36,478 nt of DNA from Nitrospirota bacterium (GTDB taxonomy: Bacteria; Nitrospirota; Thermodesulfovibrionia; Thermodesulfovibrionales; UBA6898): the NCBI GenBank assembly GCA_016217675.1, contig JACRHC010000031.1, forward strand, positions 1 to 36,478. The letters run 5' to 3'. Below, piece by piece: positions 7,930 to 15,270 of the stretch. The notes beneath the pieces are model-generated. The model had not been told where the DNA came from. It did not search any database and was given only the letters and a program-made list of their open reading frames with translations. How positions within the stretch are numbered: position 1 is the stretch's first letter; every line of letters starts with the position of its first letter. Made by a program: the position numbers and the translations under genes.

Positions 7930-8623
7930 CAGGTATTCCGATAAATTTATACCCGACGCCATACACGGTCTGAATGAATTCAGGCGACTTCGAGTCCTTT
8001 TCAACTTTGTGCCGCAGGTTTTTCACATGTGCGTCAATGGTCCTGTCGTACCCTTCAAAATCAAACCCCTGAACAATATTCACGATCTGGTTGCGCGAGA
8101 GTATCCTCCCATTGTTTTCGGCCAGGGACGTAAGGATCCTGAATTCGGTGAGCGTAAGCTGCAATGACTTGCCGCCCAGCACGACCTCGTGGCGGTCGAG
8201 GTTAACGGTAAGTCTGCCCTTGTTGTAGCTGAGGTGAGTTTTTTTTGTCTTGCCCGCCCGCCTCAAATGCGCTTTTACGCGGGCAACGAGCTCCTTCGGG
8301 CTGAAGGGTTTGACCACATAATCGTCTGCACCGATGCCGAGGCCCCGGACCCTGTCCTCCTCGCCGCTCTTTGCGGTAAGCATGATGATCGGGACCTCTG
8401 AGGATTCCCGGATGAGGGAGCAGAGTTCTTCTCCGGCCATGTCCGGAAGCATAAGGTCCAGTATGATCAGGTCAGGATTTTCCTTCAGCAGCCTGAGCGC
8501 AGCAGACCCGTTTTCAGCGACCCTTATCCTGAACCCTTCCTTGTCAAGGTACGCCCGGACGATATCAGAGATCTTTTTTTCGTCCTCAACGATCAGTATG
8601 AATTCTTTTCTGCCAGTATCCAT
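7919..8623 (-). CDS. OmpR/PhoB-family response regulator
   Basis: A 234-residue two-domain regulator. The receiver domain (about 7-120) has the acidic pair E13/D14, phospho-acceptor D56 in LIILDLMLPD, the conserved T in IIMLTAKS and lysine in VVKPFSP. The C-terminal winged helix (about 135-230) contains LTLTEFRILTSLAENNGRILSRNQI and ends IQTVYGVGYKF, typical of OmpR/PhoB DNA-binding domains. It overlaps the PAP2 gene upstream by 38 bases and the kinase downstream by 11, so the genes are translationally linked. Its targets cannot be read from the window. Confidence 0.94.
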   Translation of the reverse strand: MDTGRKEFILIVEDEKKISDIVRAYLDKEGFRIRVAENGSAALRLLKENPDLIILDLMLPDMAGEELCSLIRESSEVPIIMLTAKSGEEDRVRGLGIGADDYVVKPFSPKELVARVKAHLRRAGKTKKTHLSYNKGRLTVNLDRHEVVLGGKSLQLTLTEFRILTSLAENNGRILSRNQIVNIVQGFDFEGYDRTIDAHVKNLRHKVEKDSKSPEFIQTVYGVGYKFIGIPDEE

Positions 8624-9470
8624 AATATGCGCCTCCGAAAAACAGGGTCAGGGCTGTCAGGATTATCCCTGCCAATACATCTACCACATAATGATACCTG
8701 AGGTAAACCGTAGAAAAGATAAGTGCTGAAACAGAAGGCAGAAAGATCCAAAAGAGCCTCTTCTCGAATTTGAAGGCAAGGAAGAGGACGGTAAGGGCAA
8801 TGCCGGTATGCCCGCTCGGAAACGCATCACGCTTTATGCCTTCGAGGCGGTTCAGGAGCTCCTGGATCGGCGCTGTCAGGATCAGGCCCTGGAGGTCATT
8901 AGTCTGGAGATGGTTCATGGTAAAGCGCGGACCGATGGCGGGGAATAACAGATACCCGGCGTATGAAAGATAGAAGCAGAGCATGATCATAAAGAGCGCC
9001 TGATCGAACGCCTGTTCACGTTTTTGAGCCAGCAGCACAATGCCGAGTGTAAACGGCAAAAGATAGTAGCTTGTATAGGCAATCTGGAGAAGATCGGTAA
9101 GCAGGGGGTGCATGATACCCTCCAGCATGACGGTCGGATGCCCGCCAAAAAGAAGAAAATCGAGCTTTATCAGAAGCGGGTCTATGTCCTCGGGGTTGAC
9201 CGCATGTACGATATATTCCAGGCTGTCGAAGATGGCAAGGATTGATATGGTCGGGAATATCAGATGATAGAGCCAGTGCATGAGCCGGCCGCGGTCTCTG
9301 AACAGGTACAGGAGTGCCTGGGCAAGGAACAGAGCGCAATAAAGAAGGATGAGACAGGATGCCTGTTCGATCCCGCGGCTGAATATGAAGGTGATGACCG
9401 TTAGTGCGGTCAGCGAGATGAAGTTCAGGGCGTCAGCAGGTCTGAGCAGGGCAAGGAACTTCCTGCTCAT
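8586..9470 (-). CDS. PAP2-superfamily membrane phosphatase (inositolphosphotransferase-like)
   Basis: A 294-residue protein with about six hydrophobic segments. The three PAP2 catalytic motifs are visible: the FPAIGPRF region at about residue 178, KRDAFPSGHTG at about 213-223 (PSGH with catalytic His), and STVYLRYHYVVDVLAG at about 253-268 (His and Asp of motif 3). Proteins of this layout hydrolyse or transfer lipid phosphate headgroups at the outer face of the inner membrane; the substrate here is unknown. Its ATG overlaps the NYN gene stop (ATGA) and its 3' end overlaps the response regulator by 38 bases. Confidence 0.87.
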   Translation of the reverse strand: MSRKFLALLRPADALNFISLTALTVITFIFSRGIEQASCLILLYCALFLAQALLYLFRDRGRLMHWLYHLIFPTISILAIFDSLEYIVHAVNPEDIDPLLIKLDFLLFGGHPTVMLEGIMHPLLTDLLQIAYTSYYLLPFTLGIVLLAQKREQAFDQALFMIMLCFYLSYAGYLLFPAIGPRFTMNHLQTNDLQGLILTAPIQELLNRLEGIKRDAFPSGHTGIALTVLFLAFKFEKRLFWIFLPSVSALIFSTVYLRYHYVVDVLAGIILTALTLFFGGAYYGYWQKRIHTDR

Positions 9471-10009
9471 AGCTTTTTGAGGACTCTCATGAGGGCTTTT
9501 TCTTTTTTTGACGGTTGGCGAGGGTTTCCTTTTTGCGGCATATCCTCATCATCTTCCAGAGGCTCGTAATCGCACTTAGTGTCATGTCCTGACAGCATGC
9601 TCCCCTCCTTACTAAGGAGGGGTTGGGGGAGGTTACGATGGATGCTCTGCTCGAGCAGTCTCAGAAACTGGTCAGAAGGAACAGGCACTGAATGGTTTTT
9701 CCAGGCATGGTCCATGATCTCCCGGTCAGAAGTGATCACGATCCACTCTTTTCTGACCTGTCCGATCATGGTCTTGATCACCTCATCTGCCTTGTCACCC
9801 AGACGCGAGTATATAATGCGGATGCCTCCGGTAATGGTCTGCTCCTGGTTATGGCTCCCTGATTTCCAGCCGTCAAATACAATGGTGATGTCATGGCCTC
9901 GCAGCTTCCTGTATGCAATAAGCTGGCGGATGAGACCTTCCCGCTGTTTCTGGAGGTCCCTGTGCTGGGTGCCGATCAGATTGTACCCGTCTATAATGAT
10001 CGAGGAAAT
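9467..10009 (-). CDS. NYN-domain (YacP-like) putative ribonuclease, apparent AUU start
   Basis: The 180-residue reading frame contains YacP-type NYN features: IIIDGYNLIGT at the very N-terminus, DITIVFDGW at about residues 38-46, IIYSRLGDKADEVI at about 64-77 and WIVITSDREI at about 89-98. The acidic residues are those expected of a PIN/NYN metal-dependent RNase. From the upstream in-frame stop (about 10115) to the GTG at 9781 there is no ATG, GTG or TTG codon, yet the domain's first strand lies well upstream of 9781. The best start is ATT at 10009-10007, seven bases after an AGGAG (10021-10017). A palindromic repeat is inserted in frame at 9602-9635 (NLPQPLLSKEG). The stop overlaps the PAP2 start. 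Confidence 0.8.
   Translation of the reverse strand: MSSIIIDGYNLIGTQHRDLQKQREGLIRQLIAYRKLRGHDITIVFDGWKSGSHNQEQTITGGIRIIYSRLGDKADEVIKTMIGQVRKEWIVITSDREIMDHAWKNHSVPVPSDQFLRLLEQSIHRNLPQPLLSKEGSMLSGHDTKCDYEPLEDDEDMPQKGNPRQPSKKEKALMRVLKKL
9602..9635 (+). repeat. Dispersed palindromic repeat, copy C, inside the NYN gene
   Basis: The core CCCCTCC-TTACTAA-GGAGGGG is a near-perfect inverted repeat followed by TTGGGGGAGGTTA. It matches copy B at 6562-6598. It sits within the NYN coding region in a frame that stays open, adding about 11 residues in a likely loop before the acidic C-terminus. Confidence 0.72.
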
Positions 10010-10021
10010 AGCGCCGCTCCT
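10007..10021 (-). promoter_or_regulatory. Ribosome-binding site and AUU start of the NYN gene
   Basis: On the minus strand AGGAG (10021-10017) is followed after seven bases by ATT (10009-10007) and the reading frame SSIIIDGYN. Spacing is ideal and no standard start codon exists in this part of the frame. Confidence 0.55.
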
Positions 10022-10089
10022 GATATAAATATGGTGATAGTATAGCAGGTATTCTGGACAGGATGACTCTCCGTACGGACAGTCGGGGC

Positions 10090-10135
10090 CGCAAAAGATG
10101 ACGGCCGCCTTATTCCCGGAAGATCAAAGGCGGCC
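10090..10135 (-). terminator. Terminator downstream of pal
   Basis: GGCCGCCTT (10103-10111) and AAGGCGGCC (10127-10135) form a perfect 9 bp stem with a 15-base loop. On the minus strand it is followed by GTCATCTTTT. It lies 34 bases beyond the pal stop, and separates pal from the NYN operon. Confidence 0.7.
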
Positions 10136-10168
10136 GCTCTCAGTTACGACTGATGCAGTAAGGCGGAT

Positions 10169-10735
10169 TTATTCTGAAAGCACAAAGTGATCCCGCCTGT
10201 TTTTTGCCCAGCAGGTTTCACTGCTTTCCGTGCAGGCCGGTTTTTCTTCTCCGTAGCTGATAAGTTCAATTCTGTTTGCCGGGATACCCAGTGAAATGAG
10301 ATAGTCTTTTGCGACTTTTGCCCTTCTGTCACCCAGCGCAAGGTTATATTCGTTGGTCCCGCGCTCATCGGAATGGCCCTCGATGGTGACTTTCACTTTC
10401 TTGTTTTTCGTAAGAATATCACCCACGGTCTTCACTGCTTTTATTGCATCGTCGGACAGATCGTATTTGTCATAAGCGAAATAGACGTCCTGTACCTTTG
10501 CCTGCAATTCCCTGACATATGCCGGTACCGTCTCTTTCTTGTCCTTGTCAAGTGATGTCACCGACTCAGTAGGAATTTTTTTGGAATCTGCTGCCGGGGC
10601 TTCTCTGTCCGCAGGTTTGGTCTGTGCGGATACCGGAGCAGATGTTTGATCAACTGTTGCTACTTTTTTTTGTGCGCAGCCCGAAAATGCAATAATACTA
10701 ACGATCGCCATAACTGCAGCTAAACTTTTTTTCAT
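10169..10735 (-). CDS. pal: Peptidoglycan-associated lipoprotein Pal (OmpA family)
   Basis: A 188-residue lipoprotein. The signal peptide ends in the lipobox FSGC, with the lipidated cysteine at residue 20. A Pro/Lys/Ala-rich linker runs to about residue 75. The OmpA-like peptidoglycan-binding domain follows: VYFAYDKYDLSDDAIKAV at about 84-101, VTIEGHSDERGTNEYNLALGDRRA with the TDERG-like and NxxLGxRRA motifs, then ISYGEEKPAC near the C-terminus. Pal anchors the outer membrane to peptidoglycan and works with Tol proteins. A consensus promoter and an AAGGTG ribosome-binding site lie upstream, and a terminator follows. No tol genes are next to it here. Confidence 0.92.
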   Translation of the reverse strand: MKKSLAAVMAIVSIIAFSGCAQKKVATVDQTSAPVSAQTKPADREAPAADSKKIPTESVTSLDKDKKETVPAYVRELQAKVQDVYFAYDKYDLSDDAIKAVKTVGDILTKNKKVKVTIEGHSDERGTNEYNLALGDRRAKVAKDYLISLGIPANRIELISYGEEKPACTESSETCWAKNRRDHFVLSE

Positions 10736-10803
10736 AATTTTTTCACCTTTCGTTTATTGGATTGTCTGTCCTAAATTGTCTATTATTGGATTAATATGGC
10801 TTG

Positions 10804-10832
10804 ATTATAGTGATCATGTCATTTCATGTCAA
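10804..10832 (-). promoter_or_regulatory. pal: Consensus sigma70 promoter of pal
   Basis: On the minus strand TTGACA (10832-10827) is followed after exactly 17 bp by TATAAT (10809-10804), a perfect match to the consensus. Transcription would start near 10797, about 60 bases before the pal ATG. Confidence 0.85.
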
Positions 10833-10858
10833 TAATTGTTACGTGAAGTCCGATAAAA

Positions 10859-10887
10859 TTGACAAGAACAGTCGCTTCTATTAACAT
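10859..10887 (+). promoter_or_regulatory. Sigma70-type promoter of the HTH-EIIA/hyf operon
   Basis: TTGACA at 10859-10864, a 17 bp spacer and TAACAT at 10882-10887. The predicted start of transcription, near 10894, is about 37 bases before the ATG at 10931. It lies back to back with the pal promoter. Confidence 0.6.
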
Positions 10888-10930
10888 ATAACAGCTTGAA
10901 TTTAAACAAAATCGGATAATAACCGCAAAA

Positions 10931-11623
10931 ATGAATCTCAGCGTAAAAAATGTTGCAGAACTCCTGAATGTCTCGGATAAGACTATTTACCGGATGATAA
11001 AGGACGAGACCATACCCTGCTTCAGGGTTGGCGGTCAGTGGAGATTCGACAGGAGAGAAATCGCTTCCTGGATTGAAGATACACGCGAATTTCACTATCA
11101 TGCTTCGAAAAAAGGCGCCCATTCGGATGAAGAGTTCATCTCAGTGACCGGGATGTTGAGGAGAGGCGGCATATACTATAATGTTGCAGGCAATACGAAA
11201 GAGACTGCGATAATGTCATGCCTCGAGAGCATCAAGACGGCGATTCCCCAGATTGATACAAAAAGGCTTTTCGACGCCATCATAGAGCGGGAGAACCTCT
11301 GTCCTACTGCCATCGGCAATGGCATCGCCTTTCCCCATCCGCGGCCTTTTGGGGAATTTACCGCTTCGTTATCATCTGTTGCCCTCTGCAGGCTTGAGCG
11401 CCAGATCCCGTTTGGGGCGCTGGACAAGGAAAATGTGGATACGCTTTTTTACATTTTCCCAAAGAGCGAAAAGAGGTTTCTGAGGATCCAGGCCAAGCTT
11501 TCGAGACTGCTCAAGGACGATCAGGTTATCTCGGCAGTGAAGAGGAATATTCCGCTTGACCAGCTCTATGATATTTTTCTTTCAAAAGAGGCCGAGATAT
11601 TCGGTCCGGGAAATGCGGAATGA
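10931..11623 (+). CDS. Excisionase-type HTH protein fused to a PTS EIIA-like domain
   Basis: A 230-residue fusion. Residues about 3-50 form an excisionase/MerR-like helix-turn-helix (VKNVAELLNVSDKTIYRMIKD, then FRVGGQWRFDRREIASWI). Residues about 75-225 resemble a type-2 PTS EIIA (PtsN/fructose-mannitol) domain: AIIERENLCPTAIGNGIAFPHPR contains the histidine (H136) that PTS phosphorylates in this family. The gene overlaps hyfB (ATGA), so it heads the operon. A phosphorylation- or ligand-controlled transcription factor for the hyf-like operon is the likely role, inferred from domain order and position. No HPr or EI genes are in the window. Confidence 0.82.
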   Translation: MNLSVKNVAELLNVSDKTIYRMIKDETIPCFRVGGQWRFDRREIASWIEDTREFHYHASKKGAHSDEEFISVTGMLRRGGIYYNVAGNTKETAIMSCLESIKTAIPQIDTKRLFDAIIERENLCPTAIGNGIAFPHPRPFGEFTASLSSVALCRLERQIPFGALDKENVDTLFYIFPKSEKRFLRIQAKLSRLLKDDQVISAVKRNIPLDQLYDIFLSKEAEIFGPGNAE

Positions 11624-13665
11624 ATATTGCCCCTATTGAGCTTGCCGGCGCTGCTGTAATACTGCTTTTGGGATCAGCGGTCCTGGCCATGTTCCTGTCC
11701 AGGTTCCAGCACCTGCTTGTGGCTGTCAGCTTTTCTCTCGCATCTGTTGCTTCTCTCGTTGCCCTTGTTGCCGGTGCATGGACGGTCAGCAGCAACATTG
11801 CCAATCAGGCGGTCATGGCCATCGGCCTGCCGGACCTGCCCTTTCATCTCAGGCTCGATCCGCTTGCAGGATTTTTTCTCACGATCGTGGGTGGCCTCTC
11901 TTTCTTTGTTTCGATCTATTCATTAGGCTATGTCAAGGGCATCATTGCCCAGAGGCCGGTCACACGGCTTGTCGTGTTTTATGCGCTATTCCTTGCCGGC
12001 ATGTTCATGGTCATCCTTGCTGATGACGCTCTCTTCTTTCTTGTCGCCTGGGAGGTGATGGCCGCAGCATCATACTTCCTTGTGCTTTTTGAGGACGAAC
12101 ACCTTGAAAACCGGCGTGCAGCATTCCTCTATATGGTTGTTGCCCATGTCGGCGCCATTGCGATACTCCTTTCTTTTGGGGTCATGGCCGGCCTTGTAAC
12201 AGGATTTGAAGGGTTCCACGGTTATACCTTTGACGCCATGCGGCAGGCAGAATATACGCCTGCATGGGCGACTGCAGCATTCCTACTCTCTTTTTTCGGC
12301 TTTGCCGCAAAGGCAGGAGTTATCCCGCTGCACGTCTGGCTTCCTGAGGCCCACCCTGTTGCCCCGTCAAATGTCTCAGCCCTTATGAGCGGTGTTATGC
12401 TCAAAACGGCCATATACGGTATTGTCCGGGTGACCTTTGACCTCATACATGTTTTTCCCTGGTGGTGGGGAGCGCTGGTCTTGATGCTGGGCCTGATATC
12501 GGCTGTCCTTGGCGTGCTGTTTGCGCTGATGCAGAATGACCTCAAGAGACTGTTAGCCTATTCCTCGGTCGAAAATATCGGCATTGTGCTTATCGGCATA
12601 GGCCTTGCGATGATATTCACGTCGTTTCAGCTGCCCCTGCTTGCTGCCCTTGCGCTTACTGCCGGCCTTTATCATGCGCTGAACCATGCCATGTTCAAAG
12701 GGCTTCTCTTCATGGGTGCCGGCGGCGTGCTGCATGCTGCGCACGAAAGAAACATGGAAAAGATGGGTGGTCTTATTCATATGCTCCCCTGGACCTCCGG
12801 CCTCTTCCTTGTGGGCTGTGTCTCAATATCAGGACTGCCGCCTTTTAATGGTTTTGTATCTGAGTGGCTGACATTTCAGGCCTTTCTTCTCTCTCCTTCC
12901 CTGCCGAGCCCGCTGATGAAGCTGCTTATTCCGATGGGCGCAGCGCTCCTTGCGCTTACTGCGGCGTTATCCGCTGCCTGTTTTGTGAAGGCCTTTGGCG
13001 TCACCTTCCTGGGCCAGTGGCGCGGTCAGCATGCCCCACAGATCCATGAGGTGAACTGGCCGATGAAGCTGGGTATGATCATGGCAGCGGTCTGCTGCCT
13101 CTTCTTAGGCATTCTGCCGACCCTTGTTATCGACTGGATGGACAGCGTGCCTGAGCATCTTGTCGGCTCGAAGATCAGCACAACGGCAGGCGCCTTCGGC
13201 TGGATGTGGCTGACGCCTGTTGCGCGCGAGAGGGCCTCATACTCCGGCCCGATGGTTTTTTTCGTGATACTCGCGGTCATCGTTATTGCCTATCTGATCC
13301 TGCATGTCAAAAAAGGCTCTATCAAGCGGGTTCCGCTTTGGGACTGCGGTTTTGAGAAGGTGACGCAGCGTATGCAATATACCTCAACTTCGTTTGCGAT
13401 GCCCTTACGGAGGATCTTCGGCTTTTTCTTCAGCATCAGGGAGAGGGTGAAGCTGGATCCCCAGGCAGCGCACAGGGCATTCCCCGGAAAGATGCATTAT
13501 GCGCTCCGCATACGTGACCGTTTCTGGGGCTGGATCTACAAGCCGCTTGTTGATGCCAGTTTCCTGATGTCGCGCCTGGTAGGCAAACTGCAGCAGGGCC
13601 GTATACAGACCTATCTTATCTACTCTTTTGTGACTATTATTTTTCTGCTGATGGTTACACGATGA
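11620..13665 (+). CDS. hyfB: Hydrogenase-4 subunit B-like proton-pumping antiporter subunit
   Basis: A 681-residue polytopic protein of the NuoL/M/N (Mrp antiporter-like) superfamily, close in length to HyfB/HycC. Features include FYALFLAGMFMVILADDALFFLVAWE at about residues 121-145 (conserved Glu), a long central core with AAKAGVIPLHVWLPEAHPVAPSNVSALMSGVM (the conserved Lys and His region, about 229-260), LKRLLAYSSVENIGI at about 308-322, and the HyfB C-terminal signature WDCGFEKVTQRMQYTSTSFAMPL near residue 570. It would translocate H+ or Na+ in the inner membrane. It starts on the stop of the regulator gene and overlaps hyfC by four bases. Confidence 0.92.
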   Translation: MNIAPIELAGAAVILLLGSAVLAMFLSRFQHLLVAVSFSLASVASLVALVAGAWTVSSNIANQAVMAIGLPDLPFHLRLDPLAGFFLTIVGGLSFFVSIYSLGYVKGIIAQRPVTRLVVFYALFLAGMFMVILADDALFFLVAWEVMAAASYFLVLFEDEHLENRRAAFLYMVVAHVGAIAILLSFGVMAGLVTGFEGFHGYTFDAMRQAEYTPAWATAAFLLSFFGFAAKAGVIPLHVWLPEAHPVAPSNVSALMSGVMLKTAIYGIVRVTFDLIHVFPWWWGALVLMLGLISAVLGVLFALMQNDLKRLLAYSSVENIGIVLIGIGLAMIFTSFQLPLLAALALTAGLYHALNHAMFKGLLFMGAGGVLHAAHERNMEKMGGLIHMLPWTSGLFLVGCVSISGLPPFNGFVSEWLTFQAFLLSPSLPSPLMKLLIPMGAALLALTAALSAACFVKAFGVTFLGQWRGQHAPQIHEVNWPMKLGMIMAAVCCLFLGILPTLVIDWMDSVPEHLVGSKISTTAGAFGWMWLTPVARERASYSGPMVFFVILAVIVIAYLILHVKKGSIKRVPLWDCGFEKVTQRMQYTSTSFAMPLRRIFGFFFSIRERVKLDPQAAHRAFPGKMHYALRIRDRFWGWIYKPLVDASFLMSRLVGKLQQGRIQTYLIYSFVTIIFLLMVTR

Positions 13666-14603
13666 ACCTTTATCCCTTTGCCGCGGAGATGCTCCAGATT
13701 CTGATCATTTTGGCCATTGCCCCGGCCTTTGTCGGCTGGGTCAGGATGCTGAAGTGCTGGCTCCAGGGCCGGACAACTGCAGGGCTGTTTCAGCCTTACC
13801 GTGACCTCATGAAACTCTTTGCAAAGGATGTGATCCTGGCGGAGAACGCTTCCTGGATATTCAGGTTCACCCCGTATATCGTCTTTGGGACGGCAACCCT
13901 TGCAGGAGGGATCATTCCGATGTTGTCTGTTGACCTGCCCCTTGCTGCATCTGCTGATGCCATTGTGCTGGTGGCGCTTTTTGCAATCGCACGGTTCTTT
14001 ACCTCGCTGGCAGGCATGGACATCGGCACAGCGTTTGGCGGCATGGGATCAAGCAGGGAGATGACCATAGCTTCTCTGGCCGAGCCAGCCATGCTCATGG
14101 CCATATTCACGGTCTCCCTCGCAGCCGGGTCAACCTCGCTTTCCCAGATCGTGCAGGTCGTCTTTAGCGGCCAGTCTGTTCTGCGGCCGTCACTTGCCTT
14201 TGCGTTCCTTGCCTTTGTGCTGGTGAGTCTCGCTGAGACCGGCCGGATACCCGTTGACAACCCTACAACACATCTGGAGCTGACCATGATCCATGAGGCA
14301 ATGCTCCTTGAATATTCGGGGAGGCACCTCGCTCTTTTTGAATGGGCAGGTATGATGAAGCTTACGCTTTTTATGGCTCTTGGAGCTGTGCTCTTCTTCC
14401 CGTGGGGCATTGGAACAGGCAGTATTATTGCTTCCGGCCTCGCATTTGTGTTCCTCCTGCTTAAGCTCGCTGCCGCCGGCATTGTGCTCGTTTTGATAGA
14501 GACCGGTCTGGCAAAGATGAGGCTTTTCCGTTTGACCGAATTTTTAGGATCTGCATTCCTGATGGCAACCCTGGGCATGTTGTCATTTTTTATTTTAGAG
14601 TAA
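13662..14603 (+). CDS. hyfC: Hydrogenase-4 subunit C-like (NuoH family) membrane subunit
   Basis: A 313-residue protein with about eight membrane segments, matching HyfC/HycD/EchB, the NuoH homologue that links the soluble arm to the ion-pumping subunits. Conserved features: an RMLKCWLQGRTTAGLFQPYRDLMKLF segment at about residues 28-53, GMDIGTAFGGMGSSREM at about 119-135, and the signature DNPTTHLELTMIHEAMLLEYSG at about 199-220. Length is normal. It overlaps hyfB (ATGA) and is followed one base later by hyfE. Confidence 0.93.
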   Translation: MNLYPFAAEMLQILIILAIAPAFVGWVRMLKCWLQGRTTAGLFQPYRDLMKLFAKDVILAENASWIFRFTPYIVFGTATLAGGIIPMLSVDLPLAASADAIVLVALFAIARFFTSLAGMDIGTAFGGMGSSREMTIASLAEPAMLMAIFTVSLAAGSTSLSQIVQVVFSGQSVLRPSLAFAFLAFVLVSLAETGRIPVDNPTTHLELTMIHEAMLLEYSGRHLALFEWAGMMKLTLFMALGAVLFFPWGIGTGSIIASGLAFVFLLLKLAAAGIVLVLIETGLAKMRLFRLTEFLGSAFLMATLGMLSFFILE

Positions 14604-14604
14604 A

Positions 14605-15270
14605 ATGAACCTGCATATTGCGGCACAGATAAACAGCTTTCTTGCAGCCCTGGTCCTTCTTACGGCATTCGGGATGCTGGTGCAGAAGAGGGTGTACGGC
14701 CTGATCCATCTTTTTGCCTGGCAGGGTTTTTTTCTTTCTCTGAACACGGCCATTGTCGGTTTTGTTGCAGACAGGCATCATCTCTACATATCGTCTGTGC
14801 TGACCCTCTCCCTCAAGGTCTTCCTGCTTCCCTACATTCTCCATGTGCTGATCCACCGCCTCAAGATCCGCAAAGAGGTCGAGACGATCGTGAATATCCC
14901 GACGACCATGATGATCGGCATTGCGCTGGTAATATTTTCCTATCATCTTACCGCGCCTGTCAGAGAGCTCTCCAATCTTGTAACCCGTTCAACCATTGCG
15001 GTTGCCCTTGCGACTGTAATGTTAGGCCTCCTGATGATGATCACCAGAAAGCATGCGGTCACCCAGATTATCGGATTTCTTGCGCTGGAAAACGGGCTCT
15101 TCTTCGCTGCAACGAGCGCGACGTACGGTATGCCGCTTGTTGTTGAACTCGGCGTTGCCCTTGATGTCCTGATTGCGGCCTTTATCTTCGGCATATTCTT
15201 TTTTCATATTAACAGGACCTTTGACAGCCTGGATGTCGAACAGATGGCGCGGCTGAAGGAGGGAGATTAG
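14605..15270 (+). CDS. hyfE: Hydrogenase-4 subunit E-like (NuoK-related) membrane subunit
   Basis: A 221-residue polytopic protein similar in size and layout to HyfE. Its C-terminal half resembles NuoK: an ALENGLFFAATSATYGMPLVVELGVALDVL stretch at about residues 160-190, carrying the conserved Glu residues, then an IFFFHI segment. It is the small membrane subunit next to the pumping modules. The start lies one base after hyfC and the stop abuts the hyfF start, so the genes are co-translated. Confidence 0.9.
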   Translation: MNLHIAAQINSFLAALVLLTAFGMLVQKRVYGLIHLFAWQGFFLSLNTAIVGFVADRHHLYISSVLTLSLKVFLLPYILHVLIHRLKIRKEVETIVNIPTTMMIGIALVIFSYHLTAPVRELSNLVTRSTIAVALATVMLGLLMMITRKHAVTQIIGFLALENGLFFAATSATYGMPLVVELGVALDVLIAAFIFGIFFFHINRTFDSLDVEQMARLKEGD

